Part shown: in pieces, positions 42,225 to 51,054 of the stretch
Layout of the letters: each line of letters opens with the position of its first letter
Numbering within the stretch: position 1 is the stretch's first letter
NCBI GenBank assembly: GCA_001899635.1
Contig: MKVQ01000020.1
Location: forward strand, 100,051-164,050
Origin: Myxococcales bacterium 68-20
GTDB taxonomy: Bacteria > Myxococcota_A > Polyangia > Polyangiales > Polyangiaceae
Direction: 5' to 3'
Length of the DNA: 64,000 nt
The notes under the pieces: model-generated
What the model was told of the DNA's origin: nothing
Seen by the model: only the letters and a program-made list of their open reading frames with translations
Databases searched by the model: none
Position numbers and translations under genes: made by a program

Positions 42225-43637
42225 TCAGGCTGCGCGTGAGCGAGGGGAGCGGCGCGTGGACGGCTTCGCCGCGGGCGCCTCGTCGGCGAACGTGCGGGTC
42301 AGCGCGTCGATGAGCTCGCGCCGCGCCTTCTCGTAGGTCTTCGGGCCGACGTCGCCTGCGAGGCGGGCCCTCTCGAGCTCCTCGATCTCGGCGAGGAGGC
42401 GGTCGCGCTCCGTCTTGCGGTCGCGGTCCGACCGCTTCTGGGACCCCAGCACGAGCCCCACGAGGAGGCCTCCTGCGGCCAGGAGCGTCGCGATGATCTT
42501 CCCGGGGCCCTCGCTCGGAAGGCCTCGGATGACGACGGAGACGGAGGACAGCGTCGGGTCTTCCTTCCGGAACTGCATCTCGGTGATGAGCGCGCGTTGG
42601 CCCATGCCGTCGCTCGTCGACTGCGGCGGGGGGAAGCCCGGCACGTCGAGCGTCATGTCCTTGGAGGCGGGGGCGATCACCCGGGACGCGGCCATGCGCG
42701 GCGTCATCCCGACGTCGAAGCGGACCTCGGCCTCTCTCGAGTAGGGCAGCTGCCAACGGAACTCGAGCATGTGCTGCCCGGGGCCGAACGTTCCGTGGAT
42801 GCGAACGCCCTGGCCGGGCACGGCGTCCACGCCGACGTCGCTCATTCCTTGCTGCGTGGTGAACGCCGTGAAGTTCTCCGGCAGCCGGACGACCAGGTCC
42901 TTCGGGACCCAGGCGTTCTTCCCGAAGTTGTAGACCTTGAAGGCCTGTTGCACCTGGATGCGGTCGTCCTTCACCTCGGTGTAGATGACCGACTGCGTGA
43001 CGATGAGCGCCGACTCGATCGACTCGACCACGGGATAGACGTGGAGGATGGCGCGCATGCCGGTCCGCTCGGGCATGCGGAACGGCATCACCGAGAAGGT
43101 GGCTCCTTCGGTGATCACCATCGGGCGGTATGCCACGGTGCTTCCGGTCTCGAGCTGATCGAGGCGGGCGACGCCTTTATCGTTCGTCGTCACCGACAGG
43201 CGCTTGCGGCTCTCTCCCTTGGCGACGGAGTTGTGGAGTACACCGAGCGTGACGTTCGTGTTCGGGAGCGCGTTCCCCGTGGGGTCGACGATGTGGATCT
43301 CGAGCGTGCCGACGGGCAGCGTCGGATCGTCCATCGCGCCGTCCTGGGGCGCCTGGAACATGTCGTCACCGCCCCCGTGACCGCCATGGCCATGCGGGTT
43401 CGCGGCATGCGGGTTCGCGGCGCTGCCGTCGTCGTCGTGGCCGTGGCCGTCACCCATCACGGGGTGGGGGGCTTGTGCCGCGTTGGCCGGGGCGGCGTTG
43501 GCGGACGAGGTGGTGCCGGTCGACGGTGCCGCGGTCGTCGTTCCCGCGGGAGGGGGCCCGTCGCCCCCGTTGGCGGAGGCGATGGGCGAGAGCGCCAGCA
43601 GCAGCGCGAGGGGCGCTACGAACAGCCCTCGCTTCAT
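42225..43637 (-). CDS. Secreted/membrane protein with His-rich segment, third gene of ccmF operon
   Basis: 470 residues from ATG 43637. Cleavable signal peptide (to about residue 22), an Ala/Pro/Thr-rich linker, a His/Gly/Asp-rich stretch (about 60-95; HGHGGHGG type) that could bind metal, then a beta-sandwich-like part starting LEIHIVDPTGNALPNTNVTL and a larger beta-rich region. One membrane segment follows near the end (IIATLLAAGGLLVGLVLG, about 398-415), then a cytosolic charged helix RLLAEIEELERARLAGDVG resembling the short coiled coil of CcmI/CycH-type proteins. It follows the zinc-ribbon gene by 31 bp. Role in cytochrome c maturation is inferred only from the operon. Confidence 0.7.
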   Translation of the reverse strand: MKRGLFVAPLALLLALSPIASANGGDGPPPAGTTTAAPSTGTTSSANAAPANAAQAPHPVMGDGHGHDDDGSAANPHAANPHGHGGHGGGDDMFQAPQDGAMDDPTLPVGTLEIHIVDPTGNALPNTNVTLGVLHNSVAKGESRKRLSVTTNDKGVARLDQLETGSTVAYRPMVITEGATFSVMPFRMPERTGMRAILHVYPVVESIESALIVTQSVIYTEVKDDRIQVQQAFKVYNFGKNAWVPKDLVVRLPENFTAFTTQQGMSDVGVDAVPGQGVRIHGTFGPGQHMLEFRWQLPYSREAEVRFDVGMTPRMAASRVIAPASKDMTLDVPGFPPPQSTSDGMGQRALITEMQFRKEDPTLSSVSVVIRGLPSEGPGKIIATLLAAGGLLVGLVLGSQKRSDRDRKTERDRLLAEIEELERARLAGDVGPKTYEKARRELIDALTRTFADEAPAAKPSTRRSPRSRAA

Positions 43638-43668
43638 CGGGACGCCTCGAAGAGCGCGTCGCGTTCCA

Positions 43669-44409
43669 TCACTCGTCATCGGATTCCTCGGTCTTGGCGT
43701 CGCCCGCCGTAGCTTCGGACTTCGCCGTCGGCGACTCCGCGGAGAGCTTCGTAGCGCACTCCTTGCAGAACTTCGCGTCGCGCTCGTTCGACTCGCCGCA
43801 CTTGGGGCACGTCACTCGCTCGGCCTTGCTCTCCGAGCCGCTCTTCGCGGTGGGCGCAGGCTTCTTGTCGCGGACATCGCTCGCGCTCGGAACGTCCTCG
43901 CTCGTGCCGGTCTCGAGGAGCCCGACCTTCGCGAGATGGCGCCGCGCGGCCTCCTCGGCCTTCGCGCGGTGCGGTGCGAGCGTCTCGTCGATCCGCCGGA
44001 GCACAGCCTTGAGCTCCTCGCGGTAGGTCGCCGAGATCTGCTCGAAATCCTCGTCCTCGAGCTTCCCGAGCGAGCGCTCGGTCTCGAGGTCCTTGAGCGC
44101 GCGGAGGAGCATCTTCTTCCGGCTCGCGAGCGCGTCGACGCCCTGCGCGGCCATGTCGAGTGCCTCGAGCTCCGGAGACAGAGCTGCATCGCCCGAGAGG
44201 ATGCGGAGGCTGCCCCAGAGGAGCGCGATGACGCCGAGCAGGAGCCCGGCCGCGAGCACGAGGATGCTCGTTGCCGGCCCGACCACCACGCCGACGATCC
44301 CCGCGGCCGCCACCGTGACGAGCGGGAGCCCGATCGCCACGCCTCGAGCGATGCGTTGTTCGTCGGACGCGCTTGCGTCTTCGCGAAGGGAGAGCGCGCT
44401 GTCACTCAT
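43669..44409 (-). CDS. Membrane protein with CcmI-like coiled coil and zinc ribbon
   Basis: 246 residues. Two membrane segments (about 23-70), then a charged helical stretch KDLETERSLGKLEDEDFEQI (about 110-130) of the kind found after the membrane helices in CcmI/CycH, and a C-terminal zinc ribbon CPKCGESNERDAKFCKEC (about 204-221). The start overlaps the stop region of ccmF by 8 nt, which shows tight operon coupling. CcmI holds apocytochrome c for heme ligation; that role here is inference. No TPR domain is present. Confidence 0.7.
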   Translation of the reverse strand: MSDSALSLREDASASDEQRIARGVAIGLPLVTVAAAGIVGVVVGPATSILVLAAGLLLGVIALLWGSLRILSGDAALSPELEALDMAAQGVDALASRKKMLLRALKDLETERSLGKLEDEDFEQISATYREELKAVLRRIDETLAPHRAKAEEAARRHLAKVGLLETGTSEDVPSASDVRDKKPAPTAKSGSESKAERVTCPKCGESNERDAKFCKECATKLSAESPTAKSEATAGDAKTEESDDE

Positions 44410-47400
44410 CGTCGAGGTCCTTCAGATCGTTGTCGATGCGGTCGTCGTAGTCGTCGCGCTTCGGCTCGTCCCCGCTGGCCTTGGCGTCGTCGTCCTTCTT
44501 CTTCGCCGACGATTCGTTGGCTCGCCAGCGACGGAGGACGAACGCGAGCGCGATTCCGCCGCCCGCGATCGCGAAGAGCGGAGCGACGTAGATCGCCTTC
44601 ATCGCGCCCTTGTCCGGCGGGATCGCGAGGGCCGCTGTGCCGTACTCGGCGGTGTAGTCATCGATGATGGTCTGGGCGGTGTCGCCCTTCGCGAGGCGCG
44701 CGCGGAGGCGTTCGCGGGTCTGGTCCGCGGTCGAGCAGGCGCACGTGGAGAGCAGCTCGCGCGGGCACGTCCCGCACATGCAGCGGAGCGCGCCGAACAC
44801 GGCCTTCTCCTTGGGATCGTCCATCTGGACGCTGCCGGAGTGTTGCGTCGCGGTGGGCTGGGCGAAGGCAGGCACGGGCAGGAGCGCGAGGACGATGCCG
44901 ATGGTCGTGCTCGCGGCGACGGCGCCCGTTCCCCGGGCGATGCGCCACGCACGCGACTCCTTCGGATCGAGCTCCGGCCACATGCAGACGAAGCTGCCCA
45001 TGATGAGGATGATCGCTCCGAACCAGATCCACCCGACGAGCGGATTGAGATGGATCTGGAGCGACGCGACCTTCGTCTCCGGGTTGATGCTCCCGACGAC
45101 GAGATAGAGGTCGTCGCGGACCGAGTGGAGCATCGACACCTCGGTCGTCGGCGACTCGGGCATCTTCTTGTAGATGAACTTCGCCGGATTGAGCTGGCCG
45201 ATCTCCCTGCCGTTCTCGTGGACGCGCACGTCGGCGAAGACCATCCGCTTGTTGTTGTCGACCTCCATGCGCGGGCCGACGTACTCCACCGTGAGCCGCT
45301 CGATCTGGTAGGTCTGACCCGGGCTCATCGACGTCTCGCGATCGACCGTCCACGACTTGCCGGTGAAGCCGAGGAACATGAAGACGATCCCGAGGTGGAC
45401 GACGTAGCCGCCGTAGCGACGGCGTCCCGTCGGGGGCAGACTGAGCGCCCAGACGAAGAACGTGATCGCCCCGCCCAAGGCGCAGAGCCAACCGACGATC
45501 TGGACGGGGAGGTGCAGAGCGCTCCCGGTGGTGTAGCGCGTGCCCAGCCAGGCCAGGAACGCGAGCCCGACGAGCCCGATCGAGGACTTCGCGAGCAATC
45601 CCTTCACGGTGTCGCCCGCTCGCGCCTGCGACCGATAGAGGAAGAAGAACTCCTGCCCGATGACGGCGAGGTTGAAGATCCCCAGCGAGAAGCCGAGGAC
45701 CGGCGTGTATGCGTTGAATGCGCGGAGGATGCTGCCGAGCGCGCCGCCGTAGATCGGTTCGCTCCACACGACGGCGGGGAAGCCGATCACCCTGCCGAGG
45801 ACGAAGTGCACCGCGACCGCGAAAAACGCGGCCGTCGTCGGGAACACGAAGGCGCGCTTCAGCGCCTCCGGCGACGTCTTCTTCCAGCCGAAGAGCGTGC
45901 CCACGCCCATCAGGAAGAACACGGTCAGCCCGAGGGGCTGCATCCACGCGTTGTAGTAGGGCGGACCGACGGTGACCTTCTCGTCCCAGAGCGCCTCGCT
46001 GACCATTGGGAAGGTGGTCGCCACGAGGACGAACAACATGATCCCGAGCAGGCCGTAGTTGTTCAGGAGGAAGGTGAACTCGCGCGAGAGGATCGACTCC
46101 ATCTGCGGGCGGTTCGGGGCGAGCTTGAGGCCGCGCGTCATGCGGCGGAACACGAGCTCGAGCGCAACGAAGACGGCGGCGCCGACGACGACCGAGAAGA
46201 CCGCGACGCGCACGGACGAGCTCATCGTGCCCATCTTGCCCGAGAGCACCCACGCGCCCGGAGCGAGGCCCGCCATCACGACCCAGCCGGCGGTGATCGC
46301 CGCGCCGCGGAGCACGTTCACCGGGGTCTCCGCCCAGGCGAGGATCGGTCGCCTGACTACGGCGAAGGCGCCCGCGGCCGCCGCCAGCGCGAGGCCACCG
46401 GCGACGAGGCCCATCGAACCGGCGAGCTCCTTCTTGAACCCGACGTTCGCGATCAGGATGAGGAGCCCACCGGTGCCGGCGCCGACGAGCACGGCGAGGC
46501 CGAGCGCGACGGCGCTCTTCGATCCGGCGAGTCGCTCCTTGTTCGAGACGCCCGGCTCGACCGAGCGGAGCTCCGGCCAGCGGTACAGGATCAAGGTCGC
46601 GCAGAACGCGGCGACGAGGGCGAGGAACCAGAGGAAGTACTCGCCGATCGACGACTGCGCGAAGGAGTGCACGCTCGCGATCGCGCCGGAGCGCGTGAGG
46701 AACGTGCCGAAGATCGTCATGAAGAACGTCAGGCAAATGAGGAAGACGTTCCAGACCTTCAGCATCCCGCGCCGCTCCTGGATCATCACGGAGTGCACGA
46801 ATGCCGCGAGGGAGAGCAGCGGCATGAAGGCCGCGTTCTCGACCGGGTCCCACGCCCAGTAGCCGCCCCAGCCGAGCTCCTCGTACGCCCAGAGCATGCC
46901 GAGCGTGTTCCCGATCGCGAGGAAGAGCAGCGAGAAGAGGCTGAACTTACGGGACGCCTGGATCCACTCCGCGTCGAGCCGGCCGGTGCAGAGGGCGGCG
47001 ACCGCGAACGCGAAGGGGATCGCGCACCCGACGAAGCCCACGTAGAGGCTCGGCGGGTGGATGATCATGTAGAAGTTCTGGAGGAGCGGATTCAGCCCCT
47101 CGCCGTCGGTGCGTGCACCCGAGACGCTCGTCGAGAACGGGTTCGCGGCGAACGCCATCAATACGCCGAAGAAGATGACGATCGCCATCAACGTCGCGAT
47201 GACGTACGGCTGCAGATCGAGGTGCTTCTTACCTAGCGCCCAGACGCATGCGCCGATGTATCCGCTCAGGAGGAAGAGCCACCACAGCAGCGAGCCGTCC
47301 TGTCCGCCCCAGAGCGCGGTCAGGAGGAATATCGTCGGCATGCTGCGATCGGAGTAGTGCGCGACGTAGCGAAGCCGGAAGTCGTGGCTGACGAAGGCAT

Positions 47401-47584
47401 ACGCGAGGCAGAGGACTGCGACCGCGATGAGCGCTACCGTGCCGTACGCGCCGAGGCGCGCCGCCTGGAGTGTCTTGATCCTGCCACTCGCTCCTGCCGA
47501 GAGCGAGACCGCGAAGGTGTAGCTGGCTACCACCATCACGGCGAGGAGCAGGGTGCTTCCGAAGAGCGGGAACGTGGACCACAT
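44402..47584 (-). CDS. ccmF: Cytochrome c maturation protein: CcmF fused to CcmH
   Basis: 1060 residues, far longer than the usual CcmF of about 650. The first about 850 residues are CcmF: many membrane helices, the heme-handling WWD motif WGGYWAWDPVENA (about 240-252), ALWGGQDGSLLWW, a conserved His set (IIHPPSLYVGF), an insertion in the middle, and the periplasmic domain before the last helix (LVGWIWFGAIILIMGSFVCMWP). After a second signal-like helix (GTGAVAASTTIGIVLALLPV, about 880-900) comes a CcmH domain: LRCMCGTCPRELLSTCACS (about 935-953) then a helical hairpin with IIDDYTAEYGTAAL, and a last membrane helix. CcmF and CcmH form the heme-lyase complex, so fusion joins two partners. First gene of a three-gene operon. 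Confidence 0.9.
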   Translation of the reverse strand: MWSTFPLFGSTLLLAVMVVASYTFAVSLSAGASGRIKTLQAARLGAYGTVALIAVAVLCLAYAFVSHDFRLRYVAHYSDRSMPTIFLLTALWGGQDGSLLWWLFLLSGYIGACVWALGKKHLDLQPYVIATLMAIVIFFGVLMAFAANPFSTSVSGARTDGEGLNPLLQNFYMIIHPPSLYVGFVGCAIPFAFAVAALCTGRLDAEWIQASRKFSLFSLLFLAIGNTLGMLWAYEELGWGGYWAWDPVENAAFMPLLSLAAFVHSVMIQERRGMLKVWNVFLICLTFFMTIFGTFLTRSGAIASVHSFAQSSIGEYFLWFLALVAAFCATLILYRWPELRSVEPGVSNKERLAGSKSAVALGLAVLVGAGTGGLLILIANVGFKKELAGSMGLVAGGLALAAAAGAFAVVRRPILAWAETPVNVLRGAAITAGWVVMAGLAPGAWVLSGKMGTMSSSVRVAVFSVVVGAAVFVALELVFRRMTRGLKLAPNRPQMESILSREFTFLLNNYGLLGIMLFVLVATTFPMVSEALWDEKVTVGPPYYNAWMQPLGLTVFFLMGVGTLFGWKKTSPEALKRAFVFPTTAAFFAVAVHFVLGRVIGFPAVVWSEPIYGGALGSILRAFNAYTPVLGFSLGIFNLAVIGQEFFFLYRSQARAGDTVKGLLAKSSIGLVGLAFLAWLGTRYTTGSALHLPVQIVGWLCALGGAITFFVWALSLPPTGRRRYGGYVVHLGIVFMFLGFTGKSWTVDRETSMSPGQTYQIERLTVEYVGPRMEVDNNKRMVFADVRVHENGREIGQLNPAKFIYKKMPESPTTEVSMLHSVRDDLYLVVGSINPETKVASLQIHLNPLVGWIWFGAIILIMGSFVCMWPELDPKESRAWRIARGTGAVAASTTIGIVLALLPVPAFAQPTATQHSGSVQMDDPKEKAVFGALRCMCGTCPRELLSTCACSTADQTRERLRARLAKGDTAQTIIDDYTAEYGTAALAIPPDKGAMKAIYVAPLFAIAGGGIALAFVLRRWRANESSAKKKDDDAKASGDEPKRDDYDDRIDNDLKDLDDE

Positions 47585-48192
47585 CGAGGCAGCTCGCTTT
47601 CAGTGACCCCGGTCACGTCGAGATGCGTGATTCCGGAATGAGTCCGTCATGAACCTGGGCCCTGACGGGAGCGCGGAGTCTAGCCGAGGTGCCACCATGT
47701 GGGCCACCCACGCGGCACCTCGGCGGGAAGTTGGCACGCGCCCCCGCGGCCGTTCGCGTCTCGAGCAGAAGCAGAGCGCGCGATGCTTCGGCCCGCTGGA
47801 GGCGGCGATGCGATCGTCGCCGAAGCTCGCGCAATGGTGCGAAGGATCGGCGGGGCGATTTTCTTCCTGGCGGCTGTGCTTTCCCACGAGGGCCTCGTCG
47901 GAGTCGGGCGCGGTGCGGCTCAGCGGGAAGCGCCGCGCAAAGACTGCGTGGCGTGGCAGCGCGCGGGTCGCTGCGAACGACGGGTTCTCCCTTGCTGGGC
48001 TGAAGAGGGTCGACCGGCCTTCTTAGTGTCGCTTCCAGGGTCGACCATCCCCCTTCGGACGGCAGCGCTCGCGATCCTCAGCGGCGATGCGTTTCGTGGC
48101 GGATGGGGCGCGGGTCCCGGTACCGGTCGAGGTGTCGTCCGGCGCGGGTCGCGTCGCTTCTCACGTTCGGAGGCGCGATGGAGCGATGCGCC
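47585..48192. other. 608-bp intergenic region upstream of ccmF
   Basis: No credible gene. It has an 11-bp inverted repeat (47683-47724). It should contain the ccmF promoter and the terminator of the preceding minus-strand operon. Frames open in this region on both strands lack protein-like composition. Confidence 0.6.
47683..47724. terminator. 11-bp inverted repeat upstream of ccmF
   Basis: GCCGAGGTGCC (47683-47693) and GGCACCTCGGC (47714-47724) pair perfectly around a 20-nt loop that itself has GTGGG/CCCAC. It may end the upstream eight-gene run or regulate ccmF, whose start is 100 bp away. Confidence 0.4.
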
Positions 48193-49275
48193 TCACGCGC
48201 GACGCGAGACGAGCGGCTCGAGCAGGCGGAGGCCCTCCTCGAAGCGAGCGGCATCACACGTCGCCCACGCGAGACGGAACGACTCGGGCGCGCCGAAGAA
48301 CGTGCCGGCACCGACGAGGACGCCCGTCTCGCGCGCATGTGCCTCGATGCGCGGCAAGAGCTCGCCGCGGCCCGGCAACGTGACGAGGCCGAAGAGCCCG
48401 CTCTCCGGAGCGCTCCAGTGCGCGTTCGGGAGCGAGGTGGCCCAGCGCGACGCGATCTCGCGCTTGCCGGCGAGGAGCACCTTCGCGCGCTTCGCGAGAC
48501 GGCCGATCTCGCCGAACAGCGCAGCGCCGTAGCTCGCATGAGCGAGCGGCATGTGACCGAGCGTGGCGACCGCCGCGGCGTCTGCGCGCAGAGCGATCTC
48601 TTCCGGTCCGAGGAGCCAGCCCAGGCGGTACATGCCGAGGCCGTAACACTTCGTCAGGCTCGCGACCGCGATGACGTTCTTGTCGAGCTTTCGCGCGCTC
48701 CGGCGGAACACGCCGTCCTCCGGGAGATCATCGAAGCCGGCATAGACCTCGTTCACGATCACGTAGGCGCCGCGCGCCTCCGCGATCGCCGCGAGCTCGC
48801 GGATGGTCTCGTCGGCGACGCGGACTCCGGTAGGGTTGTGCAGGCTGGTGACGACGATCGCGCGCGTGCGCGGTCCGATCGCCGCGGCCACGCGCTCGGG
48901 GAGGACGCGGAAGCCTTCCTCCGCGCGGCGCTCGAACGTACGCACCGTCGCGCCGAGGCCTTCGGCTGCGCGGGTGAGCGGCTCGTAGCCGGGATGTTCG
49001 ACGAGGACCTCGTCTCCCGGGGAGAGCGTCGCGGCGTAGGCGAGGAAGAACGCCTGCGTCGTCCCGAACGCAGGCGTCACCTCGGCTGGGGAGACGTCGT
49101 TGTACCGAGCGCAGGCGTCCTTCAGCGCCTGGTACGCGCGGGGATCGTCGATGTCCGGCGTCGGGAGCCCGAGCTCCGCCCATGTGACGAGGGGCGTTCC
49201 GCTCGACGCGAGGTCGTACGGGACCTTGCCGTAGAACTGCATCGCCCAGGCGATGTAGCGGGTCGTCCCGAACAT
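48193..49275 (-). CDS. Class I/II PLP-dependent aminotransferase
   Basis: 360 residues. Fold type I aminotransferase: cofactor-binding FGTTQAFFLAYAATLSPGDEVL, EHPGYEPL, the Asn contact in SLHNPTGVRV (about 145-154), the Asp/Tyr region VIVNEVYAGFDDL (Asn-Glu-Val-Tyr in place of the usual DEVY), the Schiff-base Lys in VASLTKCYGLGMYRLGWLLG (about 205-224), and a C-terminal arginine in FRLAWATC. Substrate is unknown; relatives act on amino acids. It is the last gene of the minus-strand run, 16 bp after the lipoprotein gene, so probably co-transcribed. Confidence 0.88.
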   Translation of the reverse strand: MFGTTRYIAWAMQFYGKVPYDLASSGTPLVTWAELGLPTPDIDDPRAYQALKDACARYNDVSPAEVTPAFGTTQAFFLAYAATLSPGDEVLVEHPGYEPLTRAAEGLGATVRTFERRAEEGFRVLPERVAAAIGPRTRAIVVTSLHNPTGVRVADETIRELAAIAEARGAYVIVNEVYAGFDDLPEDGVFRRSARKLDKNVIAVASLTKCYGLGMYRLGWLLGPEEIALRADAAAVATLGHMPLAHASYGAALFGEIGRLAKRAKVLLAGKREIASRWATSLPNAHWSAPESGLFGLVTLPGRGELLPRIEAHARETGVLVGAGTFFGAPESFRLAWATCDAARFEEGLRLLEPLVSRRA

Positions 49276-49291
49276 TTGCGCACCCCCCTCG

Positions 49292-49897
49292 TTACTTCTT
49301 CTTCAGCGAGAGCTTTCCCTCACGCACGACCGCGGCGCTCGACTCGGCGAGCGAGAGCTTTCCCTCGACCGCGCCGGCGGCCTGGGTGGCGACGAGCGTC
49401 CCCGTCAGCCCGCTGTCCGCTGGGTCCTTTCGGCGGACATTTCCGCGGATCTCGCCGTCGATCACGCGCCCGTCCACGACGGCCGGTGCGGCCGGCCCCG
49501 AGTCGATCGTGCCGGAGACCACGCCCTCGGCATCGACCGAGAGCGTGAGCGTGCCTTCGCCGACGTGCTTCGCCGGATCGTCCGGCGCCTGCTTCACGCG
49601 GGCGTAGTCCTTCGTCTCGGGGATGTACATCTTGGCCGGCGCGAGCGAGTAGCTGCCCTCGTACGAGGCCGCCTGGCCGGTCGTCTTCGCCGGCGCGGGG
49701 GCTTCGGCGGCCCCGGCTTCCGTGCTCGCGGTCGTGCCCGTGCTCGCGTCTGCGCTCGGAGCAGCCGATGCGGGCGGCGCGGTCTTCTCCGCGTCGCCTC
49801 CGGACTTCGGGCAGCCCCCCAGCCCGAACGCAAAGACGATCACCGACATGCTCGCGATCCAGTGTCGAGACGATCGGTGAACACACGAGCCCATCAT
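49292..49897 (-). CDS. Lipoprotein following the SctQ-like gene
   Basis: 201 residues. GGAGG lies 6 nt before ATG 49897. Signal peptide with lipobox near residue 29 (FGLGGC), Ala/Ser/Pro/Thr-rich linker to about residue 75, then a compact beta-rich domain (SYEGSYSLAPAKMYIP, GTLTLSVDAEGVVSGTIDSG, GEIRGNVRRKD, GTLVATQAAGAVEGKLSL) with regular short strands. It overlaps the SpoA-domain gene by 4 nt. I do not recognise the family. The coupling suggests a shared envelope function, but nothing in the sequence shows it. Confidence 0.7.
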   Translation of the reverse strand: MMGSCVHRSSRHWIASMSVIVFAFGLGGCPKSGGDAEKTAPPASAAPSADASTGTTASTEAGAAEAPAPAKTTGQAASYEGSYSLAPAKMYIPETKDYARVKQAPDDPAKHVGEGTLTLSVDAEGVVSGTIDSGPAAPAVVDGRVIDGEIRGNVRRKDPADSGLTGTLVATQAAGAVEGKLSLAESSAAVVREGKLSLKKK

Positions 49898-51054
49898 CGA
49901 TTTCCTCCAGGGCGTCCGAGAATGCGGACGCCGTATTCGCCGTCGACCTGAACGAGCTCGCCTCGTGCGACCTCGACACCGCCGACGCGCAAGATCGCCG
50001 GATCCCCGAGCTTGCGCCCGAGCGTGACCACGTCACCGGGCGCGAGCGAAGCCCATTCGCGCGCCTTCATCTCGAGCGCACCGAGCTCCACTCGTACGAC
50101 GACGGGCGCGTCCTCGATCACTTCGAGAGTCGGGTTCGGCTCATCGGACATCGCTTCTCCGTTCGGCGCGCTCGGCTCGTGATCCCACGGATGACGTTCG
50201 AGGCGGTCGGACCGTAGCACGAGGCGCGCACCAACGCCGAGATCGCCGGTGATTCCACGCTCTGCCTTGGCGGCGACGAACGCTACCGGACCGACGAGCA
50301 TGCCGCCCTCGTCACGAAGCGAAAAGCTCGGGAGAACGAAGGCGTCACCGGCACGTAACGAGGCGAGCGTGGAGCGTCCCGCGAGGCACGTCGCTGCGAC
50401 GAGCGGTAGGGCGATCGGAGCGTCGCCCATCGCAACGAGCGCATCCTGCATCGAGGATGCATCATGCTCGAGGTTCGGCGGTGGCAGCTCGGCGAGCGGA
50501 ACGCTGACGCGCGCGTCGAACGCCTCGGCGCCGACCACGACCGTGAGCCATGTGGTGGCGACCCGACCTTGGACGCCGGCGAGATCGCGCGCAAGCGCGG
50601 CCGCGGGCCCGGCGGCGACGACGCGGAGCGGGATGCCTGCGTGCGCGCGCCGGAGCGCGGCGTGCAAGACGGCCGCGAGGGCGCCGGCGACCTCCGCGCT
50701 CGGAGCGCGCGACGCGTCGGTCACCTTCGGCGCGCGCTGGCGAAGGGCGCGGGCGACGAGGTTCGCTGCGAGGGCGGGCTCGACGTCGACGAGAGCGGAG
50801 CGATGAAGACCGATCTGCTCCGCCGGCGAGAACGCGACGCCGACGCCGTCGGTCGGGATGCGCGCGGAGTCGAACGGCCGCGTGCGGCGGATCGCGATCG
50901 ACACGGCCTCGCCCGTGAGCTCGGCGAGCGCGCCCGCGATCGCGTCGGTCCGCACGAACCTCGTCGAAGCTCCACGGAGGCGCGCGGCGGTGCGGATCTC
51001 TTCGAGCGAGATCGCCGGGAGTGCAGCGTAAGGAAACGGCTGCGGCGTGCTCAC
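49894..51054 (-). CDS. SpoA/FliN-domain protein, SctQ (type III secretion C-ring) type
   Basis: 386 residues from GTG 51054, which overlaps the methyltransferase stop (GTGA) and follows GGAAG; a longer start at 51108 would overlap the upstream gene by 58 bp. The C-terminal about 75 residues are a SpoA (FliN/FliM_C) domain: VVVRVELGALEMKAREWASL, APGDVVTLGRKLGDPAILRV, GGVEVARGELVQVDGEYGVR. The N-terminal 300 residues are Ala/Arg-rich with weak similarity to the SctQ/YscQ N-terminal region. SctQ builds the cytosolic sorting platform of type III secretion or, as FliM/N, the flagellar C-ring. No other secretion or flagellar gene is in the window, so this may be an orphan. Confidence 0.7.
   Translation of the reverse strand: MSTPQPFPYAALPAISLEEIRTAARLRGASTRFVRTDAIAGALAELTGEAVSIAIRRTRPFDSARIPTDGVGVAFSPAEQIGLHRSALVDVEPALAANLVARALRQRAPKVTDASRAPSAEVAGALAAVLHAALRRAHAGIPLRVVAAGPAAALARDLAGVQGRVATTWLTVVVGAEAFDARVSVPLAELPPPNLEHDASSMQDALVAMGDAPIALPLVAATCLAGRSTLASLRAGDAFVLPSFSLRDEGGMLVGPVAFVAAKAERGITGDLGVGARLVLRSDRLERHPWDHEPSAPNGEAMSDEPNPTLEVIEDAPVVVRVELGALEMKAREWASLAPGDVVTLGRKLGDPAILRVGGVEVARGELVQVDGEYGVRILGRPGGNR

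Noticed and set aside
47699-48532. Plus-strand ORF upstream of and overlapping the aminotransferase gene
   Set aside because: It overlaps the clear aminotransferase antisense and has an Arg-rich shadow composition with no start signal.
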